A stretch of 64,000 nt of DNA from CAVORB01 sp963698495 (GTDB lineage Bacteria > Pseudomonadota > Gammaproteobacteria > Chromatiales > Chromatiaceae), in the NCBI GenBank assembly GCA_963698495.1, contig CAVORB010000005.1:62001-126000 (forward strand), in the 5' to 3' direction. Shown here in pieces: positions 47,605 to 56,886 of this stretch; position 1 is the stretch's first letter, and each line of letters starts with the position of its first letter. The notes under the pieces were generated by a model. The model was given only the letters and a program-made list of their open reading frames with translations, ran no database searches and was not told the origin of the DNA. The position numbers were made by a program, and so were the translations under genes.

Positions 47605-49110
47605 TTGGCCCGTTTGATGCCTCACACAGACCGTCTGCCCCACGCGCTGTATCGCGCCGAGCAGGTGCGCGACCTCGACCGTTGCGCCATCGAGGAGCAC
47701 GGCATCAGCGCAGCCGAGCTGATGGAAAGGGCGGGGCGCGCGGCTTACCGGATACTGCGTGAGCGCTGGCCCGGGGCCGATGGCCTGACCGTCCTGTGCG
47801 GGGTCGGCAACAATGGTGGCGACGGCTATGTGATTGCCCGTCTGGCGCGGCAAGAGGGGCTGTCCGCCCGAGTGTTGCAGCTCGGTGATCCGGCGCGTCT
47901 GCGCGGTGATGCCTTGGCAAAGGCCGAGGCCTACCGCGCGGCAGGCGGTGCCTTGGAGCCCTTCCGGGAGCTGCCGCCGCGCTCCGGCGTGATCGTCGAT
48001 GCCATGCTCGGAACCGGCTTGGAGCGGGAGGTCGCGGGCGAGTGGGCGGACGCCATCGGCGCGATCAATGCCCATCCGGCCCCGGTATTGTCGGTGGACA
48101 TCCCGTCCGGTCTGCAAGCGGACACGGGCCGGGTTCTCGGCGCCGCGGTGCATGCCGATGTCACCGTCAGCTTCATCGGACTCAAGCAAGGGATGTTCAC
48201 CGGCGAGGGACCGGACTGTTGCGGCGAGGTGCGTTTCGACGCCCTGCAAGTCCCGGCAATGGTCTATTCCGACCAGGTCCTGTCGGCCCGCCGGCTCGAC
48301 TGGGAACGGGAAAGCCGCGTCCTGGGGTCTCGGCGGCGGACCGCGCATAAGGGGGATTTCGGGCACGTCCTGGTGGTCGGCGGCGCGCCCGGTTTCGCGG
48401 GCGCCGCGCGCATGGCAGGAGAGGGGGCCCTGCGCGGTGGCGCAGGCCTGGTCACCCTTGCCACCCACCCGGGGCATGCGCCCTTTCTCAACCTCACCCG
48501 TCCGGAGCTCATGTGTACGGGCGTCGCGAGCCCGCGCGATCTGGACCCCTTGCTTGCGCGAGCGACCGTCGTCGCTCTGGGGCCCGGACTGGGACAGCAC
48601 GCGTGGGGCAATGCCCTGTTCCAGAAAGTTCTGGATGCGGGATTGCCAATGGTGGTCGACGCCGACGGTCTCAATCTGCTTGCCGCCTCACCCTGTCGGC
48701 GCGAGCACTGGACGCTGACGCCCCACCCGGCGGAGGCGGCGAGGTTGCTCGGGTGCAAGACCCGGGAAGTCCAGTGGGACAGGTTCGCGAGCGTCCGCCG
48801 GCTGCAGGAGCATCTTGGGGGCGTGGTTGTCCTCAAGGGTGCCGGTACCCTGGTTTACGGTCCCTCGCACCGGCCGCCCGGTGTATGCGACGGCGGCAAC
48901 CCCGGGATGGCGACCGGGGGCACGGGAGATGTCCTGACCGGCATCATCGCCGCCTTCGTGGCCCAAGGTCTCGAGCCGGAGGACGCCGCCGGCGCGGGTG
49001 TCTGCCTCCACGCCGCGGCGGGTGACGCGGCGGCGGTCGGCGGCGAGCGGGGCATGTTGGCCGGGGATCTGATCGATCAGATCCGGCCTACTCTGGCAAA
49101 TCCGACATGA
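47605..49110 (+). CDS. nnr: bifunctional NAD(P)H-hydrate epimerase / ADP-dependent dehydratase
   Basis: Repairs hydrated NAD(P)H. The N-terminal YjeF_N epimerase domain (about 1-210) has GVGNNGGDGYVIAR. The C-terminal ribokinase-like dehydratase domain has HVLVVGGAPGFAGAARMAGEGALRGGAGLV and GNPGMATGGTGDVLTG. The start is uncertain: a TTG at 47605 has GGAGG six bases upstream, while ATGs at 47581 and 47617 lack well-placed sites. About 500 residues. The last codons overlap the tsaE start. Confidence 0.93.
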   Translation: MARLMPHTDRLPHALYRAEQVRDLDRCAIEEHGISAAELMERAGRAAYRILRERWPGADGLTVLCGVGNNGGDGYVIARLARQEGLSARVLQLGDPARLRGDALAKAEAYRAAGGALEPFRELPPRSGVIVDAMLGTGLEREVAGEWADAIGAINAHPAPVLSVDIPSGLQADTGRVLGAAVHADVTVSFIGLKQGMFTGEGPDCCGEVRFDALQVPAMVYSDQVLSARRLDWERESRVLGSRRRTAHKGDFGHVLVVGGAPGFAGAARMAGEGALRGGAGLVTLATHPGHAPFLNLTRPELMCTGVASPRDLDPLLARATVVALGPGLGQHAWGNALFQKVLDAGLPMVVDADGLNLLAASPCRREHWTLTPHPAEAARLLGCKTREVQWDRFASVRRLQEHLGGVVVLKGAGTLVYGPSHRPPGVCDGGNPGMATGGTGDVLTGIIAAFVAQGLEPEDAAGAGVCLHAAAGDAAAVGGERGMLAGDLIDQIRPTLANPT

Positions 49111-49574
49111 CCCGGGCGCGGCTCCACCTCGTCGGGGAACAGGCGCAGGACGCGTTCGGGCGTAGTCTGGCGGGCTTCCTCGCGGCGCCCTGCGTGATCT
49201 ATCTCGAGGGCGATCTCGGCACGGGCAAGACCACCCTGGTGCGGGGCATCCTGCGCGGCCTGGGGCACGCCGGCTCGGTCAGAAGCCCGACCTATACCCT
49301 GGTCGAGCCCTACGACATCGCCGGCATGCGGCTCTACCACCTCGATCTTTACCGCCTCGGCGATCCGGAAGAGCTTGAGTACCTGGGGATGCGGGACCTG
49401 CTCGAGGCGAGCAGCGTGCTGCTGGTGGAATGGCCGGAACGTGGAGCGGGCGCGCTGCCGCCGCCTGACCTGGTCATCCACATCGCCCATGCATCCGCTG
49501 CCCGGGACCTGGTTCTCGACCCCCATGGGGTAGTCGGCGATCGCCTGGTGGCAGCGCTTTGCGCTAACTCGTGA
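49107..49574 (+). CDS. tsaE: tRNA t6A-biosynthesis ATPase TsaE
   Basis: ATPase of the TsaBDE complex that makes threonylcarbamoyladenosine at position 37 of tRNA. It has the P-loop LEGDLGTGKTTLVRGIL and the SPTYTLVEPYD and YHLDLYRLGDPEELEYLG motifs. It is 155 residues. The ATGA overlap with nnr indicates coupling; the pair matches E. coli yjeF-yjeE. Confidence 0.95.
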   Translation: MTRARLHLVGEQAQDAFGRSLAGFLAAPCVIYLEGDLGTGKTTLVRGILRGLGHAGSVRSPTYTLVEPYDIAGMRLYHLDLYRLGDPEELEYLGMRDLLEASSVLLVEWPERGAGALPPPDLVIHIAHASAARDLVLDPHGVVGDRLVAALCANS

Positions 49575-49683
49575 TTGCGGCGTTTGCACTCCTCGACGAG
49601 GTGTAAGACAAGTCGTCTAAGCGAATGACATGGCGTGGTAACATAGGCCATCGTGGCCGGACAATTGGTGTGTGGGGGGGAAC

Positions 49684-50598
49684 ATGGCGAATCAGACAAC
49701 GAAACCGACAACGACGGATGTCGTGGAAGGTCAAGCCTCGATCCAGGACTTGCTCGCCGAGCGCGCGGAGCTGCGCCATGAATTGGCGAGGTTCAAGACC
49801 GAGAATCGCAAGGCCGTGGTGCGACGACGGCAGGAGAAAAGCCTGAAGCCCTTTCAGGCCGAGCTGATCCGACTACAGAAGTATCTGGAAGAGACCCAGA
49901 CCCGCATGATCATTCTGTTCGAGGGACGGGATGCGGCGGGCAAGGGCGGCACCATCCGCCGGGTCACCCGGTACATGAACGAGAAGCACTACCAGGTCGT
50001 GGCACTCGGCAAGCCGACCGAGCAGCAGCGCACCCAGTGGTTCTTCCAGAAGTACGTACAACAGTTTCCTACCGGCGGCGAGATGGTCCTGTTCGACCGC
50101 AGCTGGTACAACCGCGCCATCGTGGAGCCGATCTTCGGCTTTTGCACCGAAGAGGAATACAAGAATTTCATGTACGGCGTCGTCGGCTTCGAGAAGGACC
50201 TCGTGCGCCAGGGCACCGTCCTCGTGAAGCTCTACTTCAGCGTCACCAAGGATGAGCAGGCGCGCCGATTCGAGCGCCGCAAGACCGACCCGCTGCGCCA
50301 GTGGAAGCTGTCCGAGATCGACGTGCAGGCCCAAGATCGGTGGGATGAATTCACGCGCCAGAAGTACGAGATGCTCAAGCGCACGCACACGTCCCATGCC
50401 CCCTGGACCGTGATCCGCTCCAACAACAAGTACCGGGCGCGCCTCAACGCGATCAAGGTGATCTTGAACGCGGTTCCCTACGAGCGCCTGGATCGCGACC
50501 TGAACTTCGTCCCGGATCCGGAGATCGTCATTTCCGGCGCCCGCGAGTTGGAGATCATGGAGGCCCAGATCCTGCGCGAAGGCAGGTTCACGGGCTAG
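49684..50598 (+). CDS. ppk2: polyphosphate kinase 2
   Basis: A 304-residue PPK2 family enzyme that moves phosphate between polyphosphate and nucleotides. Walker A is in FEGRDAAGKGGTI (about residues 79-91), Walker B in VLFDRSWYNRAIVEPIFGF, and the lid in QARRFERRKTDPLRQWKLSE. A basic coiled N-terminus precedes the core. The direction (GDP/ADP phosphorylation or polyphosphate synthesis) cannot be read from the sequence. The ATG at 49684 has a run of G upstream. It is the first gene of the storage-polymer block, 101 bp ahead of glgX. Confidence 0.93.
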   Translation: MANQTTKPTTTDVVEGQASIQDLLAERAELRHELARFKTENRKAVVRRRQEKSLKPFQAELIRLQKYLEETQTRMIILFEGRDAAGKGGTIRRVTRYMNEKHYQVVALGKPTEQQRTQWFFQKYVQQFPTGGEMVLFDRSWYNRAIVEPIFGFCTEEEYKNFMYGVVGFEKDLVRQGTVLVKLYFSVTKDEQARRFERRKTDPLRQWKLSEIDVQAQDRWDEFTRQKYEMLKRTHTSHAPWTVIRSNNKYRARLNAIKVILNAVPYERLDRDLNFVPDPEIVISGARELEIMEAQILREGRFTG

Positions 50599-50699
50599 AG
50601 CATCGGGCCGGCCGATTCCGTCCCCGCACGTTTCGCGCCCCGCTCGAGTGCGGATCCCGGGGACCCTTGGATGCCCTTAATGAAGGCCGATAGCCCGAC

Positions 50700-52790
50700 A
50701 TGAACCGCGTTCCCGGACCCTATTCGATCCGTCCCGGCCGCCGCCACCCGTCCGGAGCGACGGTCGAGGACGAGGGCGTCAATTTCTCGGTCTACAGCCG
50801 CCACGCATCGGGGGCCGAGCTTCTGCTGTACGAGCACGCCGAGAGCCCGGAGCCGTTCCAGGTCATCCGCCTGGAGCCGGATGTCAATCACACCTTCTTC
50901 TCCTGGCACGTCCTGGTGGTGGATTTGCCGCCGGGGACCCACTACACCTGGCGCATGGAGGGTCCGTACGAGCCCAAGGAGCACGGCTGGCGCTTCGATC
51001 ACCGCGTCGAGCTGGTCGATCCCTGGGCGCGCGCCGTAAACACCTGTCATTGGGATCGGTGGGAGCGGCAGCGGGAGGGGATCCGGCCCCACGACTCGCC
51101 GCGTGCGGTAGTGCTTGCCGACGATTACGACTGGGAGGGCGACATCCCTCTGCATGTCCCGCCGGAGGAGATGATCATCTACGAGCTGCACGTGGCGGGC
51201 TTCACCCGGCACGACTCCTCGGGCGTGCGCTTTCCCGGCACCTTCGCCGGATTGGTCGAGAAGATCCCCTACCTGAAGGCGCTCGGTATCACGCACGTGG
51301 AGCTGATGCCGGTCATGGCCTTCGACGAGCAGGATGTGCCGGAGCAGGTCTGGGACCTGGGTCTGACCAACTTCTGGGGTTACAGCACCCACAGCTTCTT
51401 TTCCCCGCACCCCGGCTATTGCGTGGCGCCACGAGAGGGAAACCAGCGTACCGAGTTCCGCGACATGGTCAAGGCCCTGCATCGGGCTGGCATCGGTGTC
51501 ATCCTGGACGTCGTGTTCAACCACACGGCGGAAGGGGCGGCGGGTGGACCCGTCCTCAATCTCAAGGGGTTCGGGAACGAGACCTTCTACCTGCTCGATC
51601 ATCTCGACAAGAGCATTTATCTCGACTTCACCGGGTGCGGCAATACCGTCAACGCCAATCACCCGTTCGTCGCGCGGTTCATCCTGGAGTGTCTGGAGTA
51701 CTGGGTGCGCGAGATGCACGTGGACGGTTTCCGCTTCGATCTTGCGAGCGCCCTCGCGCGGGACGAGAACGGCCAGCCGATGCACAACCCGCCCCTGCTG
51801 TGGGGAATCGAGCTCTCGGATGTGCTTGCCCAGAGCGAGATCATCGCCGAGGCATGGGACGCGGCCGGTCTGTATCAGGTGGGCACCTTCCCCGGATACC
51901 GCTGGATGGAGTGGAACGGGCGCTACCGCGACAGCGTCCGCCGCTTCGTGCGCGGCGATCCCGGCATCGTGGGCGAGGTGGCGAGCCGCGTCTCCGGCAG
52001 CAGCGATCTCTACCAGGCGAACCTCCGCCTCCCGATCAACAGCGTGAACTTCGTGACCTGTCACGACGGCTTCACGCTTTGGGATCTGGTGAGCTACGAG
52101 CAGAAGCACAACGAGGCCAACGGCGAGGGAAACCGCGACGGCTGCAGCCACAACCTGAGCTGGAACGGCGGTGTCGAGGGCGCGACGAAGGATGCGGGCA
52201 TCCTCGCCCTGCGCCGGCGTCAGGCCAAGAACTTTCTGGGACTGCTGTTCCTGAGCCAGGGCGTGCCCATGCTGTTGGCGGGAGACGAGGTGTTGCGCAG
52301 CCAGGGAGGGAATAACAACACCTGGTGTCAGAACAACCCGACCGGCTGGTTCGACTGGCATCTGACGGCAAAAAACGCCGACATGCTGCGTTTCGTCGCC
52401 GAAATGATCGATCTGCGCAAGCGCCACCCCAGCCTGCAACGAAGGCGTTTCCTGACGGGTCTACCCAAGAACGGGAAGGGGCGCGCGGACATCGTGTGGC
52501 ACGGCTTGAAGATTGATGAGCCGGGTTGGGACGATCCGCGTTGCCGTACGCTGGCCTTCACCCTGGCCGCGGCGGAGCAGGGGGAGGAGGATCTTCATGT
52601 CATATTCAACATGAGCGATGATCCGCAAGTCTTTGAGCTGTCTGAATGCACCGATAGATCCTGGCATCTGGCAGTGGATACGGCCAGGCCCAGCCCGGAA
52701 GACGTTTTCCCGCCCCAAGAGCAGCCCATCGTCGACGGCTGCAGCTATCGCGCGCAGGCGCGCAGCCTGGTGGTGTTGGAACGGCGCTGA
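50700..52790 (+). CDS. glgX: glycogen debranching enzyme GlgX
   Basis: GH13 isoamylase-type enzyme that removes short branches from glycogen; 696 residues. An N-terminal CBM48 (about 10-110) precedes the barrel. Catalytic sites are the nucleophile Asp347 in FRFDLAS, the acid Glu384 in IIAEAWD and the stabiliser Asp456 in TCHDGFTL. The long substrate loop HNEANGEGNRDG is typical of GlgX. It has a weak ribosome site. It overlaps the next gene by one base (TGATG). Confidence 0.95.
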   Translation: MNRVPGPYSIRPGRRHPSGATVEDEGVNFSVYSRHASGAELLLYEHAESPEPFQVIRLEPDVNHTFFSWHVLVVDLPPGTHYTWRMEGPYEPKEHGWRFDHRVELVDPWARAVNTCHWDRWERQREGIRPHDSPRAVVLADDYDWEGDIPLHVPPEEMIIYELHVAGFTRHDSSGVRFPGTFAGLVEKIPYLKALGITHVELMPVMAFDEQDVPEQVWDLGLTNFWGYSTHSFFSPHPGYCVAPREGNQRTEFRDMVKALHRAGIGVILDVVFNHTAEGAAGGPVLNLKGFGNETFYLLDHLDKSIYLDFTGCGNTVNANHPFVARFILECLEYWVREMHVDGFRFDLASALARDENGQPMHNPPLLWGIELSDVLAQSEIIAEAWDAAGLYQVGTFPGYRWMEWNGRYRDSVRRFVRGDPGIVGEVASRVSGSSDLYQANLRLPINSVNFVTCHDGFTLWDLVSYEQKHNEANGEGNRDGCSHNLSWNGGVEGATKDAGILALRRRQAKNFLGLLFLSQGVPMLLAGDEVLRSQGGNNNTWCQNNPTGWFDWHLTAKNADMLRFVAEMIDLRKRHPSLQRRRFLTGLPKNGKGRADIVWHGLKIDEPGWDDPRCRTLAFTLAAAEQGEEDLHVIFNMSDDPQVFELSECTDRSWHLAVDTARPSPEDVFPPQEQPIVDGCSYRAQARSLVVLERR

Positions 52791-54037
52791 TGTCGCAAAA
52801 CGGCCTGCCGGGCGCAACCAACCTCTACCACGCGCTGGGGCTGCACATGCATCAGCCCCCCGGCAACCTAAAGCTGCTGATCGACACCAACCCCTGGGAA
52901 GCGGAGCAGATCGTTCGATGCTACGAGCGGGCCGTCCGTTACGCGCTGGCCTATCAGGATGTCGCCCATCTGCACGTGGGGTTCTCGGGCACCCTGCTGC
53001 AGCAGCTGCTGGATCCCGCGATCGTCGATGCCTACCGGCATATCCTGGATATCCCGCAGATGCTTGCGCACTACCGGGAAGCGGCGAACGTGGAGCTCAT
53101 CGGCATGGGCTTCTACCACCCCATATTCCCCCTCATCCCCAAGGCGGACTGGCGCGAGCAGCTCAACCGCGGGCGCGCCGTGATCGAGCAGGCCTTCGGT
53201 CGCGTCCCGCGCGGCTTCTGGCCGCCGGAGATGGCCTTCACCATGGAGATGATCCCCCATCTGGTGGAGGCGGGCTACGAGTACGTGGTCGTCGACGGGG
53301 TACACGTGCGCCCGGAGGACGGCCTGAGCGACATCTATCGTCCCTACCTCGCCTGCCACGACGGGGTGTGCATCACAGTCGTTCCGCGGGACCGCTCGAT
53401 CTCCAATGGTCAGGAGAGCGGCCTCGACCCGGCCTGGTTCGCCTCCGAGTGTCAGCGCCATACCGCCAAATCCCCGCGTCCGGGGGACCCGCGTCTGGTG
53501 ACGACCTGGTCGGATGGCGAGAACGGCGGCTGGTTCCGCCAGACCCACGAGGAGTCGGGCTTCTTCGGTCACTTCTTCGCGCCTTACATGCAGCAGGTAC
53601 GAGCGGGGGAGAGCCGCGTGATCCCGACCGCACTCTCGCGCTATCTGCAGGCGCATGGGCCCACGGCGCGCGCCCAAGTGCAAACCGGCGCTTGGAACGT
53701 CGGCGCCGTCTCCGGCGAGGATCTAAGCCAATGGGCGGGGTCGGAAAGGCAGCGCAAAGCGGTTGGCGTTGTCCGCGACCTGAGCCTGCGCTACTGGGAT
53801 CTGCGGCGCCGGGAGCTGAGGCTCAACAGGGCGGCCGGAGAGGCGCTGGCGCATGCTCGTGATCTGATCCTGGAGGCAGAAACCAGCTGCTTCCTGTTCT
53901 GGGGCGACGAGTGGATTCCCCGGCTCTACGAGCGCGCGGTTCCAGCCCAGCGCGAGCTCGATGCGGCGGAGCAAACGCTCGCCACGACCGGAAGCCCCGA
54001 GGAACCAGGCGCCGGCGACCAGCCACCAGGGCCCTGA
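52790..54037 (+). CDS. GH57 family alpha-glucan enzyme
   Basis: A 415-residue GH57 protein. Conserved motifs: LHMHQPPG (region 1), GFYHPIFPLIP (region 2), the predicted nucleophile Glu147 in GFWPPEMAF, and the predicted acid/base Asp242 in TTWSDGENGGW. A helical C-terminal region follows. GH57 members are amylases, 4-alpha-glucanotransferases or branching enzymes; this one's exact activity is not clear, but the locus points to glycogen. Coupled to glgX by a one-base overlap. Confidence 0.85.
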   Translation: MSQNGLPGATNLYHALGLHMHQPPGNLKLLIDTNPWEAEQIVRCYERAVRYALAYQDVAHLHVGFSGTLLQQLLDPAIVDAYRHILDIPQMLAHYREAANVELIGMGFYHPIFPLIPKADWREQLNRGRAVIEQAFGRVPRGFWPPEMAFTMEMIPHLVEAGYEYVVVDGVHVRPEDGLSDIYRPYLACHDGVCITVVPRDRSISNGQESGLDPAWFASECQRHTAKSPRPGDPRLVTTWSDGENGGWFRQTHEESGFFGHFFAPYMQQVRAGESRVIPTALSRYLQAHGPTARAQVQTGAWNVGAVSGEDLSQWAGSERQRKAVGVVRDLSLRYWDLRRRELRLNRAAGEALAHARDLILEAETSCFLFWGDEWIPRLYERAVPAQRELDAAEQTLATTGSPEEPGAGDQPPGP

Positions 54038-54051
54038 CCGGCCGCACCCGG

Positions 54052-55257
54052 ATGCGGCCGCGGACAGTGAGCGTTGATTTGACAACAAGAACCGATTCAA
54101 CCAAAAAAATGGATCTCCCGGCGGGAGTCGCGCGGCGAACGGAAGATGCCTCCGGCGCCGGGGACTCGGACGCCCCGGTACCAGAAACCGAGGAGCTCAG
54201 GGCGGTCGCCGAGGAGGTCGCACGGAGCTTTCCGTTCGCGCCCGAGCGCACCGCGCTGATGCTGTACGAGGTCGATCCCCATCATCTGCAGGCCCAATGG
54301 CAGATCGCACCACACGAGCTGGCAAGGGGCCGTAGCGCCTTTCCAACCCACGGCGGCGATGCCGAGGTTTGCCTGCGCCTGTTTCGGCTCACCGCTAACG
54401 ACGGCAACCGGGAAGAGGCCAGGATCCGACGCAAGGCCAGTGCATCGGACGTGCAGGGCGAGGTGGTTTTCGGTATCGAGGGCGGGAGCGACTCCTTCCA
54501 GGCGGAGCTCGGCCTCGCATCCGCCGAAGGAGGTTGGCTGCTCTTGGCGCGCTCGAGCCAGGTGCGCCCGCCGACTCCGGTCACCGAAAAGGCGGCCACG
54601 GCGGTGCAGGGCGTGCGGGTATCGAAAGAGTCGGATGGTCACGGCATCGCCCGCGGGAAGGCTGTTGAAGGCCAACCGGCACCTGCCTCTGAGGCGATCA
54701 GGACCGTGGTCGAACCAGCTCTCGCGCCGGTCGGCGTGCCCCTGCATCCCGAGTTTCCACTGCCACGGGCCTTCTTCAGTCCCGCGCCACGGACCTATCC
54801 GGTCGGACCGGCCGGCCTCGACTTGGAGAGCGACAAGCCAGGGCTGTCCCCGCGACGGGATAGCACCCAACCCCCGAACCCGCAGCAAGCCGCTCCCCCG
54901 ATCGGGGTCGCCGCCACGGGGGACTGGGCAATCCTGGCGCCCCCGCTTCTGCCCTCCGGCCAGGGAGTGCGACCGGACGACTGGTCTTCCGCCATGACCT
55001 TCTACGACCCTCGAGCAGCCGTCTCCAGCCGAGAATTCTCTGCGCCGGCGCCCCTTCACGCGGGGCTGAACCTGCAAGCGGAGCTTCTCGTGTGGGGAAT
55101 CGCGGCACCCGACAGCCTGATCAAGATTTTCGGACACGAGGTCCGGGCCGGGAAGGACGGGCGCTTCTCCCTGCGTCATCCGGTCGCTGCCCCCTCGTCT
55201 CTCGACATCGCACTTGTGAACTCCGACCGGCCATCGCCGGAGTCCGACGAGGGGTGA
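54052..55257 (+). CDS. DUF4912-domain protein in the glycogen operon
   Basis: A 401-residue protein of unknown function. Residues about 60-165 form a DUF4912 domain (RTALMLYEVDPHHLQAQWQI, then a run of beta strands with VCLRLFRLTAND). A Pro-rich, probably unstructured middle (about 200-300) leads to a beta-strand module (about 335-395, LNLQAELLVWGIAAPDSLIKIFG) like a small Ig/CBM-type fold. It has no signal peptide, so a cytoplasmic role is likely. The stop overlaps the start of the GH57 branching enzyme (GTGA). Start alternatives are GTG 54067 and ATG 54109. Confidence 0.75.
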   Translation: MRPRTVSVDLTTRTDSTKKMDLPAGVARRTEDASGAGDSDAPVPETEELRAVAEEVARSFPFAPERTALMLYEVDPHHLQAQWQIAPHELARGRSAFPTHGGDAEVCLRLFRLTANDGNREEARIRRKASASDVQGEVVFGIEGGSDSFQAELGLASAEGGWLLLARSSQVRPPTPVTEKAATAVQGVRVSKESDGHGIARGKAVEGQPAPASEAIRTVVEPALAPVGVPLHPEFPLPRAFFSPAPRTYPVGPAGLDLESDKPGLSPRRDSTQPPNPQQAAPPIGVAATGDWAILAPPLLPSGQGVRPDDWSSAMTFYDPRAAVSSREFSAPAPLHAGLNLQAELLVWGIAAPDSLIKIFGHEVRAGKDGRFSLRHPVAAPSSLDIALVNSDRPSPESDEG

Positions 55258-56834
55258 GCCCGCGCGGCCATCTGGCGCTGGTGCTCCACGCGCACCTGCC
55301 CTTCGTCCGCCACCCCGAGCACGCCCACTTCCTGGAGGAGCACTGGCTGTTCGAGGCCATTACCGATTGCTACCTGCCGTTGCTCTCCGTGCTTCGGGAT
55401 GCGGCGAGCCGTGGGTCGCGCTTCCGACTCTCCCTCTCGCTCTCCCCAACCCTGTTGTCCATGGTGGCGGATCCGCTCCTCAGGTTGAGGTATCTCGAAT
55501 ATCTCGATCGCCTGGAGAGGCTTTGCGTCCGCGAGGCCAACCGTCTGCGAGCAGACGCCGCCCGTCGTTCACTGGCCCGTTACTATCACCGGCGCCTGCT
55601 GCGGCTGAGATCCTTCTACCTGGATGAGCTTGGAGGCGACCTGATCGCCGCCTGGTCCGGGCTGGAGGGCAACGGAACGGTCGAGCTGATGACGACGGCC
55701 GCGACCCACGGGTATCTGCCCCTGCTGCGGGACGTACCGACCGCGGCAAAGGCCCAGCTCCGTGTCGGCGCCGACCAATTCGCAGGCAACTTCGGCCATC
55801 GCCCGGACGGCATCTGGCTGCCGGAGTGCGGTTACTATCCGGGACTCGAGCGGACGGTGGGAAGCGCTGGATTCCGCTGGTTCCTGCTCGACGCCCACGG
55901 GCTGCAGCAGGCGCGTCCGAGCCCGCCGCAGGGTGTCTACGCCCCGGTAAGCTCGGAAGGAATCGCGGTCTTCGGGCGTGACCCGCTGTCGGTGCGCGAG
56001 GTCTGGAGCCGCGAGCGCGGCTTCCCCGGACACCCGCTCTACCGCGAGTATCACAGGGATCTCGGTCTGGAGGATGGCGGCAGCGGCCTGGGGGATTTCC
56101 TGCCCCCGGGGGTGGAGAAGGCCCCGACCGGAATCAAGTATTTCCGTGTGACCGGGACCACGGAGCACAAGGCGCTCTACGAGCCCGCCGCCGCGCTGCG
56201 CCAGGCGCAGCTTGATGCCGGCCGATTTCTGGAGGCGCGCCGCCGTTTCCTCGCCCGTCTCACCGGGTGCCCGCATCCGCCGGTGATGGTCGCGGCTTTC
56301 GATGCGGAGCTCTTCGGGCACTGGTGGTTCGAGGGCCCGGCCTTCCTCGAAGCGGTGATCCGGAGACTGGACGCGGGCGAGGGACCAGACCCGGTAACGC
56401 TGGGAGAATATCTGGCTCGCCACGGCACGGCGGCGGTAGCGCAGCCCGCGGCCTCGAGCTGGGGAGAGGGGGGCTATAATGAGGCCTGGCTGCGCCCGGA
56501 GACGGGATGGGTTTACCTGCAGCTGCAACAGGCCGGCGCCGAGCTGCAGGGGTTGGTGCGCCAGCACTTGAGCCGCACGGGAGACGAACGCGCCGGGCGG
56601 GTGCTGCGCCAGGCCGCCCGCTCCTTGCTGCTGGCCCAGAGCTCGGACTGGACCTTTCACCTCGGGCGGGCAGGCGCAACGGACTACGCGCGGACGCGCC
56701 TGCGGGACCAGCTCGCGCGGGTGCGCTATCTTGTCCAGGCGCTGCGGGCCGGCGAGGTGTGCGAGCGACGACTCGGGGTGCTCGAACGGATGGACAACCT
56801 GTTCCCGGATCTCGATCTCGCCCACTTCTCATGA
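55254..56834 (+). CDS. GH57 family 1,4-alpha-glucan branching enzyme
   Basis: A 526-residue GH57 enzyme of the AmyC/branching type, whose usual length is about 520-530. Motifs: LVLHAHLPFVRHPEH (region 1), the nucleophile Glu191 in GIWLPECGYYPG, the acid/base Asp350 in FDAELFGHWWFEG and a helical C-terminal domain ending in SSDWTFHLGRAGATDYA. It would add alpha-1,6 branches to the glucan that GlgA makes. The GTG start overlaps the previous stop by four bases. No GH13 glgB is in the window, so this enzyme may replace it. Confidence 0.9.
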   Translation: MSPRGHLALVLHAHLPFVRHPEHAHFLEEHWLFEAITDCYLPLLSVLRDAASRGSRFRLSLSLSPTLLSMVADPLLRLRYLEYLDRLERLCVREANRLRADAARRSLARYYHRRLLRLRSFYLDELGGDLIAAWSGLEGNGTVELMTTAATHGYLPLLRDVPTAAKAQLRVGADQFAGNFGHRPDGIWLPECGYYPGLERTVGSAGFRWFLLDAHGLQQARPSPPQGVYAPVSSEGIAVFGRDPLSVREVWSRERGFPGHPLYREYHRDLGLEDGGSGLGDFLPPGVEKAPTGIKYFRVTGTTEHKALYEPAAALRQAQLDAGRFLEARRRFLARLTGCPHPPVMVAAFDAELFGHWWFEGPAFLEAVIRRLDAGEGPDPVTLGEYLARHGTAAVAQPAASSWGEGGYNEAWLRPETGWVYLQLQQAGAELQGLVRQHLSRTGDERAGRVLRQAARSLLLAQSSDWTFHLGRAGATDYARTRLRDQLARVRYLVQALRAGEVCERRLGVLERMDNLFPDLDLAHFS

Positions 56835-56886
56835 CGGGGAGAGGGGACTGCTCACCCTTGGTGTCAGGTCGTCGAGGAAGACTCTC

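Noticed and set aside
50595..52439. Long minus-strand open frame opposite glgX
   Set aside because: Shadow of glgX, which has all catalytic residues.
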